6,912 nt of DNA from G020353355 sp050116155 (GCA_050116155.1 JASFPE010000319.1:1-6912), one strand, 5' to 3'; positions 1-5,821 are shown, counted from the first letter of the stretch. Notes: a model not told the origin generated them from the sequence alone. Numbers and translations are program-made.

Positions 1-261
1 TTCAATCGCCATCAAATATGATCAATTCCTGAACTATTACAAATTTTAAATAATCCTGTCGGTATACTTGAATATTTTGCGAATTCATAATAATGCAAGT
101 ATTCGTGACTCCATATGTTCCGAAAGATGAAGATAGGCTACGATTATGGTCAATTAAGATTATCGCAGTGAACAGAAGATATGATTGTAATGGCAATTAA
201 ATTAGTATGCTTATCACTCAAATTTAATTGATGTTGACAACTAAAACCGAGAGAATAACCA
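1..261. other. AT-rich intergenic region, no convincing gene
   Basis: I see no supported coding region here. A minus-strand open frame of about 64 codons (196 to 2) has only a TTG start, no Shine-Dalgarno sequence and no family signature, so I treat it as chance. The notable content is a perfect inverted repeat at 194-230 and a TTGACA hexamer at 234-239 that has no matching -10 at the usual distance. The region presumably holds the promoter of the thioesterase gene that starts at 262. Confidence 0.6.
194..230. repeat. Perfect 10-bp inverted repeat upstream of thioesterase gene
   Basis: CAATTAAATT (194-203) is the exact reverse complement of AATTTAATTG (221-230), with a 17-base spacer between the arms. 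It lies 31 bases upstream of the ATG at 262. There is no T-run after the second arm on either strand, so it is not a typical intrinsic terminator. An operator for a dimeric repressor, or simply an AT-rich chance dyad, are the two readings. The dyad is seen directly; the operator role is inference. Confidence 0.5.
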
Positions 262-681
262 ATGATTGAAATCGACCTATCAGGATTGAAACCTGGAATG
301 GAAAATACACTGAGTATCATTGTCTCAAATGAAAATAGCGCCGAAGCTGTAGGCTACACAGGGATGCCAGTTTTAGGCACACCTCACCTTGTTGGAGTTA
401 TGGAAACCGCTTGTATATTCGTGCATGAATTCCTGCCTGAAAATTACTTTACGGTGGGAGTAGCCAATGACATGAAACACTTGGCCGCATCACCTATCGG
501 AGCAACTATTGTATCAAAAGCACGATTAACTGCCATAGAAGGGAGGAAGCTAACCTATCACGTGGAAGCCCACGATTCCGTTGAAAAAGTAGCTGAGGGG
601 ACTCACACGCGGTTTATAGTTGATTCCAGGACTTTTTTTGCAAATCTTGAAAAAAAGAAACACAAGCTTGGTTTGTACTAA
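262..681 (+). CDS. FlK-like acyl-CoA thioesterase family protein
   Basis: This 139-residue hot-dog-fold protein resembles the fluoroacetyl-CoA thioesterase FlK family, which hydrolyses acyl-CoA thioesters in the cytoplasm. FlK is close to the same length. The FlK catalytic triad (Thr42, Glu50, His76) lines up here with Thr40 in GTPHLVG, Glu48 in VMETAC and His73 in MKHLAASP. The later block EGTHTRFIVD (about 112-121) matches FlK's GTHER segment. Start: the ATG at 262 is preceded by the purine-rich GAGAG at 249-253, a weak ribosome-binding site. The C-terminus is Lys-rich. The gene appears monocistronic, with an inverted repeat upstream and about 490 bases of gene-poor DNA downstream. The family is clear from the triad. 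The true substrate is unknown, since most bacterial members do not act on fluoroacetyl-CoA and are probably housekeeping or detoxifying thioesterases. Confidence 0.85.
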   Translation: MIEIDLSGLKPGMENTLSIIVSNENSAEAVGYTGMPVLGTPHLVGVMETACIFVHEFLPENYFTVGVANDMKHLAASPIGATIVSKARLTAIEGRKLTYHVEAHDSVEKVAEGTHTRFIVDSRTFFANLEKKKHKLGLY

Positions 682-1174
682 AATGCCCCTGCGCCCATTC
701 AACTCAAGGATAATTATCCTATGCACAACTTTCAAAATTATTGATTATGTCAACAATACCGGAAGTAACCTTTAGGTATACTGATGAGATACAACAATTA
801 AAGCAAATTCCTGAGATTATAGGTTAGCCATACGAAACCAAAACTTCGGCTGAATTGTGTAAATCGGCAATGTACCCGTAACAGCCAATTTTTGTGCATA
901 TCTTTTGGTAATCTATTATACATTACCTGCCCAAAAGATTTGGATAACATATATCCCGAGGAAGAAGTTGAAAACACCGATATCATCTGCTTAATCATTA
1001 ATGAATTGGACATCACAGATTCTTGGATTCCTGCAACAGCTCCATACTTATCACCCTCTAAAAATCCTTGCGATATTCATTTGAAATCTGTAATTTTAGG
1101 CCAGTTGGGTTATGCGCATATCACGGCTCCTGTCGAGAAGAACTCTATAGCAAATAATAACGTAAGGAGCTATC
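682..1174. other. 493-bp AT-rich gap, possible decayed coding remnants
   Basis: No recognisable gene. On the plus strand one frame is open from 823 to 1215, but its only early start is TTG at 892, it lacks a Shine-Dalgarno sequence, and it runs 41 bases into the well-supported gene at 1175. A separate short frame begins at ATG 747 and ends at TAG 825-827 after 26 residues. Both have plausible amino-acid composition but match no family I know. The region may be a decayed gene or plain intergenic sequence. The last bases supply the ribosome-binding site AAGGAG (1164-1169) of the next gene. Confidence 0.45.
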
Positions 1175-1519
1175 ATGAAGGTAAAGGAAATTTCTTTTGG
1201 ATCTATCAATATTGATGGCAAAGATTATTTTATGGATATTGTGATCAACAAAGGCAAAATTGAGAAGAGAAAGAAAAAACAATCGAAAAAATTCAGAAGC
1301 CAATTTGGTCATACCCCACTCACGATTTTAGAAAATATCCCCTGGGACTGTAAAAAGCTGATCATCGGCACCGGTCATAGCTCTGCATTACCGGTCATGA
1401 AAGAAGTCAAAAAAAAAGCCAAAAAGAAGGGTGTCAAGCTTGTTTTAATGACCACCCCAGATGCAATTCTTAATATCAATGATAAAGATACCAATTTCAT
1501 CCTTCATCTTGCCTGCTAA
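1175..1519 (+). CDS. Mth938-like domain protein (DUF498/AAMDC family)
   Basis: The 114-residue product looks like a complete single-domain member of the Mth938-like family, small alpha/beta proteins found in archaea, bacteria and animals (human AAMDC). Family signatures are the N-terminal FGSINIDGKDY (about 8-18), the central KLIIGTGHSS (about 61-70, the family's VIGTG glycine loop) and the C-terminal ILHLAC, equivalent to the usual ALHLTC ending. The start is well supported: AAGGAG at 1164-1169 sits 5 bases before the ATG. The protein is strikingly Lys-rich, with two basic runs (about 27-38 and 77-87), which raises the possibility of nucleic-acid or acidic-partner binding. The biochemical role of bacterial members is not established, and I assign none. 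It converges on the minus-strand kinase-like gene, with 31 bases between the two stop codons and no evident terminator hairpin in that gap. Confidence 0.85.
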   Translation: MKVKEISFGSINIDGKDYFMDIVINKGKIEKRKKKQSKKFRSQFGHTPLTILENIPWDCKKLIIGTGHSSALPVMKEVKKKAKKKGVKLVLMTTPDAILNINDKDTNFILHLAC

Positions 1520-1550
1520 GTGAGCCTTTGTATTTTGGACATTCCTTAGA

Positions 1551-2369
1551 CTACATTTTGGCCAGGGGATGTCGTTCGGCTTCGCAAATGATTTTTTGAA
1601 CACCCGGGACGGATTTTATCAGTTCGGTGACACCGGACACGGTGCGCATGGGATTGATCAATCCGGTGAGTTTTACCACACCGGGCTCAATAACCTCGAT
1701 CTGCAACTCCTGGGGATTGAGATTGTCTTTCATCACCGCCGCCTCAACCTGCTTCAACAGAGATAATTTCTCCATAGATTCCAGGGCAGCCAGGCTGCAT
1801 TCTTTGATACCATCGGAGGCTGCCACATTCACGATCATCTCTGCGGCTGCCTCAATACCCAGTTTGTCGACATTAATCACCAGATCATACAGAGTAAAAT
1901 CATTCCAATCGATTTGAAACGAAAAATCCATGAATGCTTTGAGTTCGTTGTCGCGATTTTCGATCATGGTCGAGGCCGTATCCGGGCTGACTTTCATTTG
2001 ATCGACCACACGCTGGATGCGAAACTGATTCGAGGTATGCATTCGCAGATGCAGCGCGCAGCTGAAATCTTTTAAAAAATAAGTGGCCCCGTGTCCCATG
2101 ATGATGCCTTCGCCGCGGTGGGCCAATTCATAAATGACGGCGGCCATCAGTTCATTGTATATTTCCGGCCTGCGCCGCAATAGCCGGTCCAGTAATCCGG
2201 GCGCTTTTTGATCGAAACTCTTCAGATCTTCGGATGAATACCCCATGTCATAGGCTTCCTGTTGAATGCGGTCGTCATCATACAGCGCAATGTTAAGGCC
2301 CTCGGCAACTTTCCGGGCAACGCTGATGGCACCGCACCCGATACTGGTTGTTACGGTAATCAAAGGCAT
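1551..2369 (-). CDS. Cytidylate-kinase-like protein with C-terminal BON domain
   Basis: The 272-residue protein has an N-terminal cytidylate-kinase-like domain (about 1-190) and a C-terminal BON domain (about 205-265). Kinase-like features are the N-terminal ITVTTSIGCGAISVA glycine-rich loop, YDDDRI (30-35) after the first helix, the GEGIIMGHGATYFL strand/loop (86-99), lid-type arginines R117 and R120, and YDLVINVDKLGIEAA (161-175). The BON part shows the family's pattern ELQIEV..GVVKLTG..N (about 211-229), ending in VPGVQKI (255-261). The loop reads GCGAISVA where relatives usually read GSGGREIA, so the basic residue is replaced by Ile15; CMP phosphorylation is therefore doubtful. BON domains usually bind membranes or small ligands in periplasmic proteins, but here no signal peptide is visible. 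The start is supported by GGAGG at 2377-2381, 7 bases before the ATG. It is transcribed divergently from cfa. The kinase-like fold is secure; the activity is not. Confidence 0.86.
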   Translation of the reverse strand: MPLITVTTSIGCGAISVARKVAEGLNIALYDDDRIQQEAYDMGYSSEDLKSFDQKAPGLLDRLLRRRPEIYNELMAAVIYELAHRGEGIIMGHGATYFLKDFSCALHLRMHTSNQFRIQRVVDQMKVSPDTASTMIENRDNELKAFMDFSFQIDWNDFTLYDLVINVDKLGIEAAAEMIVNVAASDGIKECSLAALESMEKLSLLKQVEAAVMKDNLNPQELQIEVIEPGVVKLTGLINPMRTVSGVTELIKSVPGVQKIICEAERHPLAKM

Positions 2370-2584
2370 TTTTAATCCTCCTTTTTATCGCGGCAAGATG
2401 CCGCTCCCACTGTTTATTAAGGCAGCGTCTGATGATAAATCGTTCTTTGATGCGGGTATCTGCGGAACACATCACTAGCTTTAAGGTACTATGCTTATTA
2501 TCAGAAATGGCATAAAATTAAAAATGCATATGTGCTGGTTTCCACCCGCAAACGCCGACGCAATTCGTCAAGTTCTTCACATCA

Positions 2585-2614
2585 TTGACATTAAAACGCC
2601 TGGCATGCTAATAC
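2585..2614 (+). promoter_or_regulatory. Sigma-70-like promoter with extended -10, upstream of cfa
   Basis: A perfect TTGACA (2585-2590) is followed, after an 18-base spacer, by TAATAC (2609-2614) preceded by TGC, giving an extended -10 element. Transcription would start near 2621, about 130 bases before the first possible cfa start, so the transcript would pass through the hairpin at 2675-2705. The -10 hexamer matches consensus poorly; the call rests on the perfect -35 and the TGn. Confidence 0.45.
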
Positions 2615-2674
2615 AATCAACGACGATACGCACGCGCTAAACTCCGTAGGAGGCAGCCATAGATTCAACCCCAT

Positions 2675-2705
2675 ACCACCATTTCTCGACTTGAGAGGTG
2701 GTTTT
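2675..2705 (+). terminator. Terminator-like hairpin in the cfa leader
   Basis: ACCACC (2675-2680) pairs with GGTGGT (2697-2702), with a further CTC/GAG pairing inside (2685-2687 with 2693-2695) and an asymmetric internal loop. A short TTTT (2702-2705) follows. The T-run is brief, so it would be a modest terminator on the plus strand. Since no established plus-strand gene ends just upstream, it either ends a short transcript from the promoter at 2585-2614 or acts as an attenuator before cfa. Confidence 0.4.
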
Positions 2706-2753
2706 CTCATCAAAAGAAAGTATTATTAAATCAATCCTGGTTATGTAAACTAC

Positions 2754-3908
2754 ATGGGGCACGAAACCGCCATCGCCGGTGACTCTATGCAGAAATCATC
2801 CGAACAGCAAACAATCCAGGATATGTTCAATATTGCCGATATTCAAATTAATGGGGATCGGCCATGGGATATTCAGGTCCGAAACCCAAAATTATATCAA
2901 CGGATCCTGGCTGGCGGATCTCTTGCCCTGGGAGAAAGTTACATGGATGGCTGGTGGGACTGCGAAGCCCTGGATCAATTTTTTGCCAAAATCATGCAGG
3001 CCCGACTTGACAGAAAAGTCAAACACTCACCCCGGGCACTATGGGCGATTTTCAAAGCCAAAATAACCAATCCCCAACGCAGATCAAAAGCCTATGAAAT
3101 TGGACGGCGCCATTATGATATCGGCAATGACCTTTTTGAAGTGATGCTGGACCAGCAGATGAACTATTCCTGCGGTTACTGGAAAAACGCTAAAAATCTG
3201 AATGAGGCCCAGGAGGAAAAGCTGGACTTAATCTGCCGCAAACTGAGCCTGAAGCCGGGCATGCGGGTTTTAGATATCGGCTGCGGCTGGGGCGGCTTTG
3301 CAAAATTTGCGGCTGAAAACTATGATGTCAGGGTCCTCGGCATAACGGTTTCCCGGGAACAGGTTGAATATGCCAGCCGTTGCTGCCGTCAAGTGGCGGT
3401 TGAGATCAAATTTCAGGATTACCGGACACTGCATGATATATTTGACCGCATTATTTCCATTGGGATGTTTGAACATGTGGGTTCTAAAAATTACGGCACC
3501 TATATGCAAGTTGTTCACCGCTGCCTTGCACCAGATGGGCTGTTTCTGTTGCATACTATTGCCGGAAACACATCCGTCAGTTCAACCGATCCCTGGATCA
3601 ATAAATATATTTTCCCAAATTCCATGCTTCCATCCGCCAAACAAATCACATCAGCTGCCGAAGGATTATTCGTGCTGGAAGACTGGCACAGTTTCGGGCC
3701 GTACTATGATGATACCCTCATGGCCTGGTATGGTAACTTCAAGGCCAACTGGGACAAAATCAGGGATGCCTATGACCAGCGGTTTTTTCGAATGTGGGCT
3801 TACTATCTTCTTTCCTGTGCAGGAAGTTTCCGTGCCCGCAGAAATCAACTATGGCAGATTGTATTTTCAAAAAAGGGCGTAAGCGGAGGCTATACGAGCA
3901 TACGCTAA
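2754..3908 (+). CDS. cfa: Cyclopropane-fatty-acyl-phospholipid synthase
   Basis: Cfa transfers a methylene group from S-adenosylmethionine to the double bond of unsaturated acyl chains in membrane phospholipids, making cyclopropane fatty acids at the cytoplasmic face of the inner membrane. The 384 residues align along their length with the 382-residue E. coli Cfa, from NGDRPWDIQV (33-42) and GESYMDGWW (60-68) to the C-terminal FRARRNQLWQIVF. The SAM-binding motif I is VLDIGCGWGG (172-181). Active-site residues known from E. coli are all present, shifted by one: Cys140, Glu240, His267, Tyr318 and Cys355. The start is uncertain: ATG 2754 gives E. coli-like length but has no Shine-Dalgarno sequence, while ATG 2787 (12th codon) has GGTGA 4 bases upstream and would give 373 residues. 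It has its own leader with promoter and hairpin, and a repeat cluster begins two bases after the stop. Confidence 0.97.
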   Translation: MGHETAIAGDSMQKSSEQQTIQDMFNIADIQINGDRPWDIQVRNPKLYQRILAGGSLALGESYMDGWWDCEALDQFFAKIMQARLDRKVKHSPRALWAIFKAKITNPQRRSKAYEIGRRHYDIGNDLFEVMLDQQMNYSCGYWKNAKNLNEAQEEKLDLICRKLSLKPGMRVLDIGCGWGGFAKFAAENYDVRVLGITVSREQVEYASRCCRQVAVEIKFQDYRTLHDIFDRIISIGMFEHVGSKNYGTYMQVVHRCLAPDGLFLLHTIAGNTSVSSTDPWINKYIFPNSMLPSAKQITSAAEGLFVLEDWHSFGPYYDDTLMAWYGNFKANWDKIRDAYDQRFFRMWAYYLLSCAGSFRARRNQLWQIVFSKKGVSGGYTSIR

Positions 3909-3909
3909 A

Positions 3910-3964
3910 GAACGTCGAACAGACTGAACGTCGAACATCGAACGTCCAACATCGAATTTCGAAT
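3910..3964. repeat. Degenerate short repeat cluster, unit GAACGTCGAACA
   Basis: Two exact copies of GAACGTCGAACA (3910-3921 and 3926-3937) and one single-mismatch copy, GAACGTCCAACA (3940-3951), are followed by TCGAATTTCGAAT (3952-3964), which contains the palindrome TTCGAA. Copy spacing is 16 and 14 bases, so this is an irregular tandem array and not a CRISPR. From memory, runs of this kind occur between genes in various bacterial genomes and give spurious peptides of the RTSNVQHRTSN type when translated. Indeed a frame here reads RRTSNVQHRISN. The function is unknown. Confidence 0.75.
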
Positions 3965-4029
3965 GAAACCCATATGGCACAAATATAGGCGGACCATAGT
4001 GCACTAGCCCACCTTAGGCAGAAAAATTG

Positions 4030-4041
4030 GGTTTCGAAACC
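4030..4041. repeat. 12-bp perfect palindrome GGTTTCGAAACC
   Basis: GGTTTCGAAACC reads identically on both strands. It lies in the spacer between cfa and the small membrane ORF, about 65 bases after the repeat cluster, whose last unit also contains TTCGAA. It could be a protein-binding site or a diverged relic of the repeat family. No neighbouring promoter is clear enough to assign it as an operator. Confidence 0.4.
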
Positions 4042-4223
4042 GCTCCTATACAAAGCTGCCACCTCCTGGCGTCGGCCTACCGTTGATCCCGGTCATCCTA
4101 ATTGTAACGCCGCAGCTTCACAAAACACTCAAGTCTATTTCTTAAATGCCGATAAATATCTCAGGAAATGGGGTATCATAGAACTTCGCTTCCAAACATC
4201 GTTTCGCCTTCGGGGGGCTTTCA

Positions 4224-4346
4224 ATGGACGACTATTCGATCGAAAATGGGAAAAATTTGTCGCTCGCCAACGACATCATCAAAGAAATTATTGTCTTCGT
4301 TTCATTTTGGCTGTTCGTTGCCCTGTATTTGCTGGCAATTACTTGA
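4224..4346 (+). CDS. Putative 40-residue single-pass membrane protein
   Basis: This short ORF encodes 40 residues: a polar N-terminal half starting MDDYSIENGKNLSLANDIIK, then an almost uninterrupted hydrophobic stretch (about 22-40: IIVFVSFWLFV..LYLLAIT) ending at the stop codon. That is the form of a single-pass inner-membrane microprotein. The amphipathic-looking LANDIIKEI leads into the membrane segment, and the lack of positive charge after it suggests N-terminus in the cytoplasm. The possible ribosome-binding site is only a G-run (GGGGGG, 4212-4217) 6 bases before the ATG. The frame is open upstream to a TAG at 4179-4181 with no better start. It converges with the DUF6951-type gene, whose stop lies 27 bases away. 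I recognise no family. The main alternative is a chance ORF, since a T-rich second codon position alone gives hydrophobicity. Confidence 0.42.
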   Translation: MDDYSIENGKNLSLANDIIKEIIVFVSFWLFVALYLLAIT

Positions 4347-4374
4347 ACCAAAATCCTATTTTTGAGATGGGTTC
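4345..4374. terminator. Weak bidirectional hairpin between convergent ORFs
   Basis: GAACC (4345-4349) pairs with GGTTC (4370-4374), and AAAAT (4350-4354) with ATTTT (4358-4362) around a CCT loop, leaving a 7-base bulge. It sits exactly between the stop of the small membrane ORF and the stop of the minus-strand DUF6951-type gene. The inner stem is AT-only and no good T-run follows, so its terminator strength is doubtful. Confidence 0.25.
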
Positions 4375-4700
4375 TAATCTTCTTTAGACACTTGAATACT
4401 AACATCCTTCGGCAGGGCCAAACCGCCGGCAACCTCGATTGCCTTGATGATGCCGGAAGGCACCGGGCAGGCTGCATGCTTACAATGCTGGGCCGCCAGA
4501 CGCAACGTCTTCGGTCCCTCGCCCCGGAAGGCGATCTCTTCAAATGGATGCACAGTGTCTAATTCGTCGGCCAATTGCTGAATGTTTTCACACCTGGTGT
4601 TGAACTCCAAATTTACGGTACCGGACTGCTCATCCGATGTGGCTCGAATTTCCGTGATCATACCGCAAATGCCTGACATAACCTTGACGATACCTTTCAT
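4374..4700 (-). CDS. DUF6951-type small cysteine-containing protein
   Basis: The 108-residue protein belongs, from memory of its motifs, to an uncharacterised family annotated DUF6951. It starts with VKVMSGICGMITEI (about 5-18) and ends with ACPVPSGIIKAIEVAGG.ALPKDV. Conserved-looking cysteines are Cys12 (SGICG), Cys37 (RCENI), and Cys73 and Cys78 in HCKHAACPVP, with His72 and His75 alongside. These could form a metal or Fe-S site, but no function is established. There is no signal peptide or membrane segment, so it is probably cytoplasmic. The ATG at 4700 is the only ATG-type start that keeps the full N-terminus, because an in-frame stop lies four codons upstream. The GGAGG at 4719-4715 is 14 bases away, which is unusually long. 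A promoter-like pair lies at 4765-4736. It follows the lipoprotein gene on the same strand by 110 bases and is probably its own unit. Confidence 0.83.
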   Translation of the reverse strand: MKGIVKVMSGICGMITEIRATSDEQSGTVNLEFNTRCENIQQLADELDTVHPFEEIAFRGEGPKTLRLAAQHCKHAACPVPSGIIKAIEVAGGLALPKDVSIQVSKED

Positions 4701-4735
4701 AGTCCCAATCTAGGCCTCCTTTCTCAAGCGGTTGT

Positions 4736-4765
4736 ATATTAATATATAACATCTATCGTGGTCAA
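4736..4765 (-). promoter_or_regulatory. Sigma-70-like promoter for DUF6951-type gene
   Basis: Read on the minus strand, TTGACC (4765-4760) is followed after 18 bases by TAATAT (4741-4736), within the AT-rich alternation TTATATATTAATATA. Transcription would begin near 4729, giving a leader of about 29 bases that includes the GGAGG at 4719-4715. The -35 has one mismatch and the -10 has two. Confidence 0.45.
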
Positions 4766-4810
4766 CGCCGTTGTGGGGGATCTTAGAACGAGACCCGTAA
4801 CGCTGAAGAT

Positions 4811-5680
4811 TTATTTTTTCCCCTTGACTTCAGCCGGATCACAGCTCAGCTGGTCGAAATCACGGGCCAAAGATTCGATTCGCTTCAGCAGATACGAGCG
4901 CTGAGATGGTGCTAATTGGCGATCGATGCGCTGTAAAAAAAGGAAGGTCATATTCGTATTGGTTTTGATTTTCAGCTGATAGGCCGCAGACCGGTAGTTC
5001 TCGGCATCAACCAGCAGCCCCACCAGGTTGACCTTGAAATCAGGATCCATCGTGCGCCCCTTTAGCAGACGTTGAAATTTAGTCTGCATCCGTTCGCGAT
5101 TTTGCAACCAGTCGGCGGCAATCGGCTCCAGTTGCGAACTCCAATCGGCTACCGCCTTCTTTTGTTCGGCCGTTACCGAACCAAGCCAGTATTCCATTCG
5201 TTTGATCATGCGCTGTTGACGGTTGCGATCCAGAATCTCCGGTGATTTAGAAATGTATTCGGCCTTCAATTTCTGATGGTGTTTTTCCAGGTTGGCAAAC
5301 AGCTCTGCGATTTGATCATCGGAGGCGGTCATGAGGATATCAGCGATATCCGGACCGATGCTTTTCATCAACTCCTTCCAGTGTTTGCTGATCGTGCGGT
5401 TATAATATCCAAGCTTTTCAAGGCTGATGGGTTCAGCAGGATTTCTGAGATCGTCGCCCAGTTTTCTCAAGGACGCGGCATAATCGGGCAGCTGGGTATG
5501 GCAATGCCATTCGAGTTGCTGGATCAGGCGGTTTTCCAGCATTGTGCGCTGATCCCGATCCAGCGAAATATAATCATCAACATGCCAGGGTATAAGCCAG
5601 TCCAGATGGTAGTAAATCAATTTCGCGCTGCAGCCGGCAAGACCCAGCAGAAGACAGAGGAAGACAATATGCTTTTTCAT
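4811..5680 (-). CDS. DUF6279-type outer-membrane lipoprotein
   Basis: This is a lipoprotein of about 289 residues, probably attached to the inner leaflet of the outer membrane. The start I choose (ATG at 5680) gives a textbook type II signal peptide: MKKH, a Leu-rich core, then the lipobox LAGC with Cys17 as the acylated residue. Ser at +2 favours outer-membrane sorting. A longer start at 5719 would add 13 residues before the signal and has no ribosome-binding site; the chosen start has only a weak one (AAGATCGGA). The mature part opens with YYHLDWLIPWHVDDYISLDRDQR (about 21-43), then WHCHTQLPDYAASL. I recall this pattern from the DUF6279 lipoprotein family, whose function is unknown. The remainder is mostly helical and rich in Arg, Gln and Lys. 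It follows the caspase-family gene by 191 bases, with a promoter-like pair in the gap, so cotranscription is uncertain. Confidence 0.85.
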   Translation of the reverse strand: MKKHIVFLCLLLGLAGCSAKLIYYHLDWLIPWHVDDYISLDRDQRTMLENRLIQQLEWHCHTQLPDYAASLRKLGDDLRNPAEPISLEKLGYYNRTISKHWKELMKSIGPDIADILMTASDDQIAELFANLEKHHQKLKAEYISKSPEILDRNRQQRMIKRMEYWLGSVTAEQKKAVADWSSQLEPIAADWLQNRERMQTKFQRLLKGRTMDPDFKVNLVGLLVDAENYRSAAYQLKIKTNTNMTFLFLQRIDRQLAPSQRSYLLKRIESLARDFDQLSCDPAEVKGKK

Positions 5681-5793
5681 AGAAAGTCCGATCTTTTCAG
5701 CAGCGTTAGGATCCCGCATCCAACGACCCGATTAATTATTTTTAGGATTTATTACGAATAGATACTGCCGAGGTCCTGCCCCACAAATAAGTC

Positions 5794-5821
5794 TTTATAA
5801 AATGGCCATGATCGGGCTCAA
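5794..5821 (-). promoter_or_regulatory. Candidate sigma-70 promoter for the lipoprotein gene
   Basis: Read on the minus strand, TTGAGC (5821-5816) and TATAAA (5799-5794) are separated by 16 bases. Transcription would start near 5787, leaving a leader of just over 100 bases to the ATG at 5680. The -10 matches consensus at five of six positions and the -35 at four. No terminator hairpin is visible between the caspase-family stop at 5872 and this site. Confidence 0.33.

Larger units (their letters stand above)
2370..2753. other. Divergent intergenic region between kinase-like gene and cfa
   Basis: These 384 bases separate two divergently transcribed genes. On the minus strand they hold the GGAGG ribosome-binding site (2381-2377) of the kinase-like gene. 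On the plus strand they hold a promoter-like pair (2585-2614) and a hairpin followed by a T-run (2675-2705), both listed separately. A plus-strand 49-codon ORF (2491-2640) has a short AAGG 4 bases before its ATG, but it has no recognisable family and overlaps the promoter, so I do not call it a gene. A GGAGG at 2649-2653 has no start codon at a usable distance. Confidence 0.5.
3909..4223. other. Intergenic region after cfa: repeat cluster plus unassigned spacer
   Basis: These 315 bases contain the GAACGTCGAACA repeat cluster (3910-3964) and a 12-bp palindrome (4030-4041), both listed separately. The rest (about 4042-4200) shows no ORF with family character, no tRNA-like fold and no clear terminator for cfa. 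The final bases carry a G-rich run (4212-4217) that could serve as a poor ribosome-binding site for the small ORF at 4224. Confidence 0.5.

Noticed and set aside
2..196. 64-codon minus-strand ORF at the left edge.
   Set aside because: TTG start, no ribosome-binding site, no recognisable motif, and AT-rich DNA that easily leaves short frames open.
2491..2640. 49-codon plus-strand ORF starting MLIIRNGIKLKMH with AAGG 4 bases upstream.
   Set aside because: No family or structural signature, and it overlaps the best promoter-like pair in the region. It could be real but the sequence alone does not support it.
2640..2681. Resemblance to SRP RNA (CCGtAGGAgGCAGCCATA) and to a tRNA/tmRNA 3' end (GATTCAACCCCATACCACCA).
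   Set aside because: The 5' partner strand of an SRP hairpin (GGTCAGG) is absent, no T-stem can pair around TTCAACC, and no matching 5' acceptor strand (TATGGGG or GGTATGG) is found upstream.
3910..3964. Repeat cluster considered as a CRISPR array.
   Set aside because: Units are only 12 bases, spacing is 2-4 bases between units, and there are no spacers of CRISPR length or cas genes nearby.
4232..4543. 103-codon minus-strand ORF overlapping the DUF6951-type gene.
   Set aside because: It is in another frame of a well-supported gene and its translation has the Arg/Cys/Ser-rich look of a shadow frame.
4760..4800. Possible terminator after the lipoprotein gene (minus strand GGGTCT...AGATCCC).
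   Set aside because: The stem needs a bulge and no T-run follows, so it does not meet the form of an intrinsic terminator.
5276..5761. 161-codon plus-strand ORF opposite the lipoprotein gene.
   Set aside because: Antisense to a gene with a clear signal peptide and family motif; the plus-strand translation shows no domain signature.
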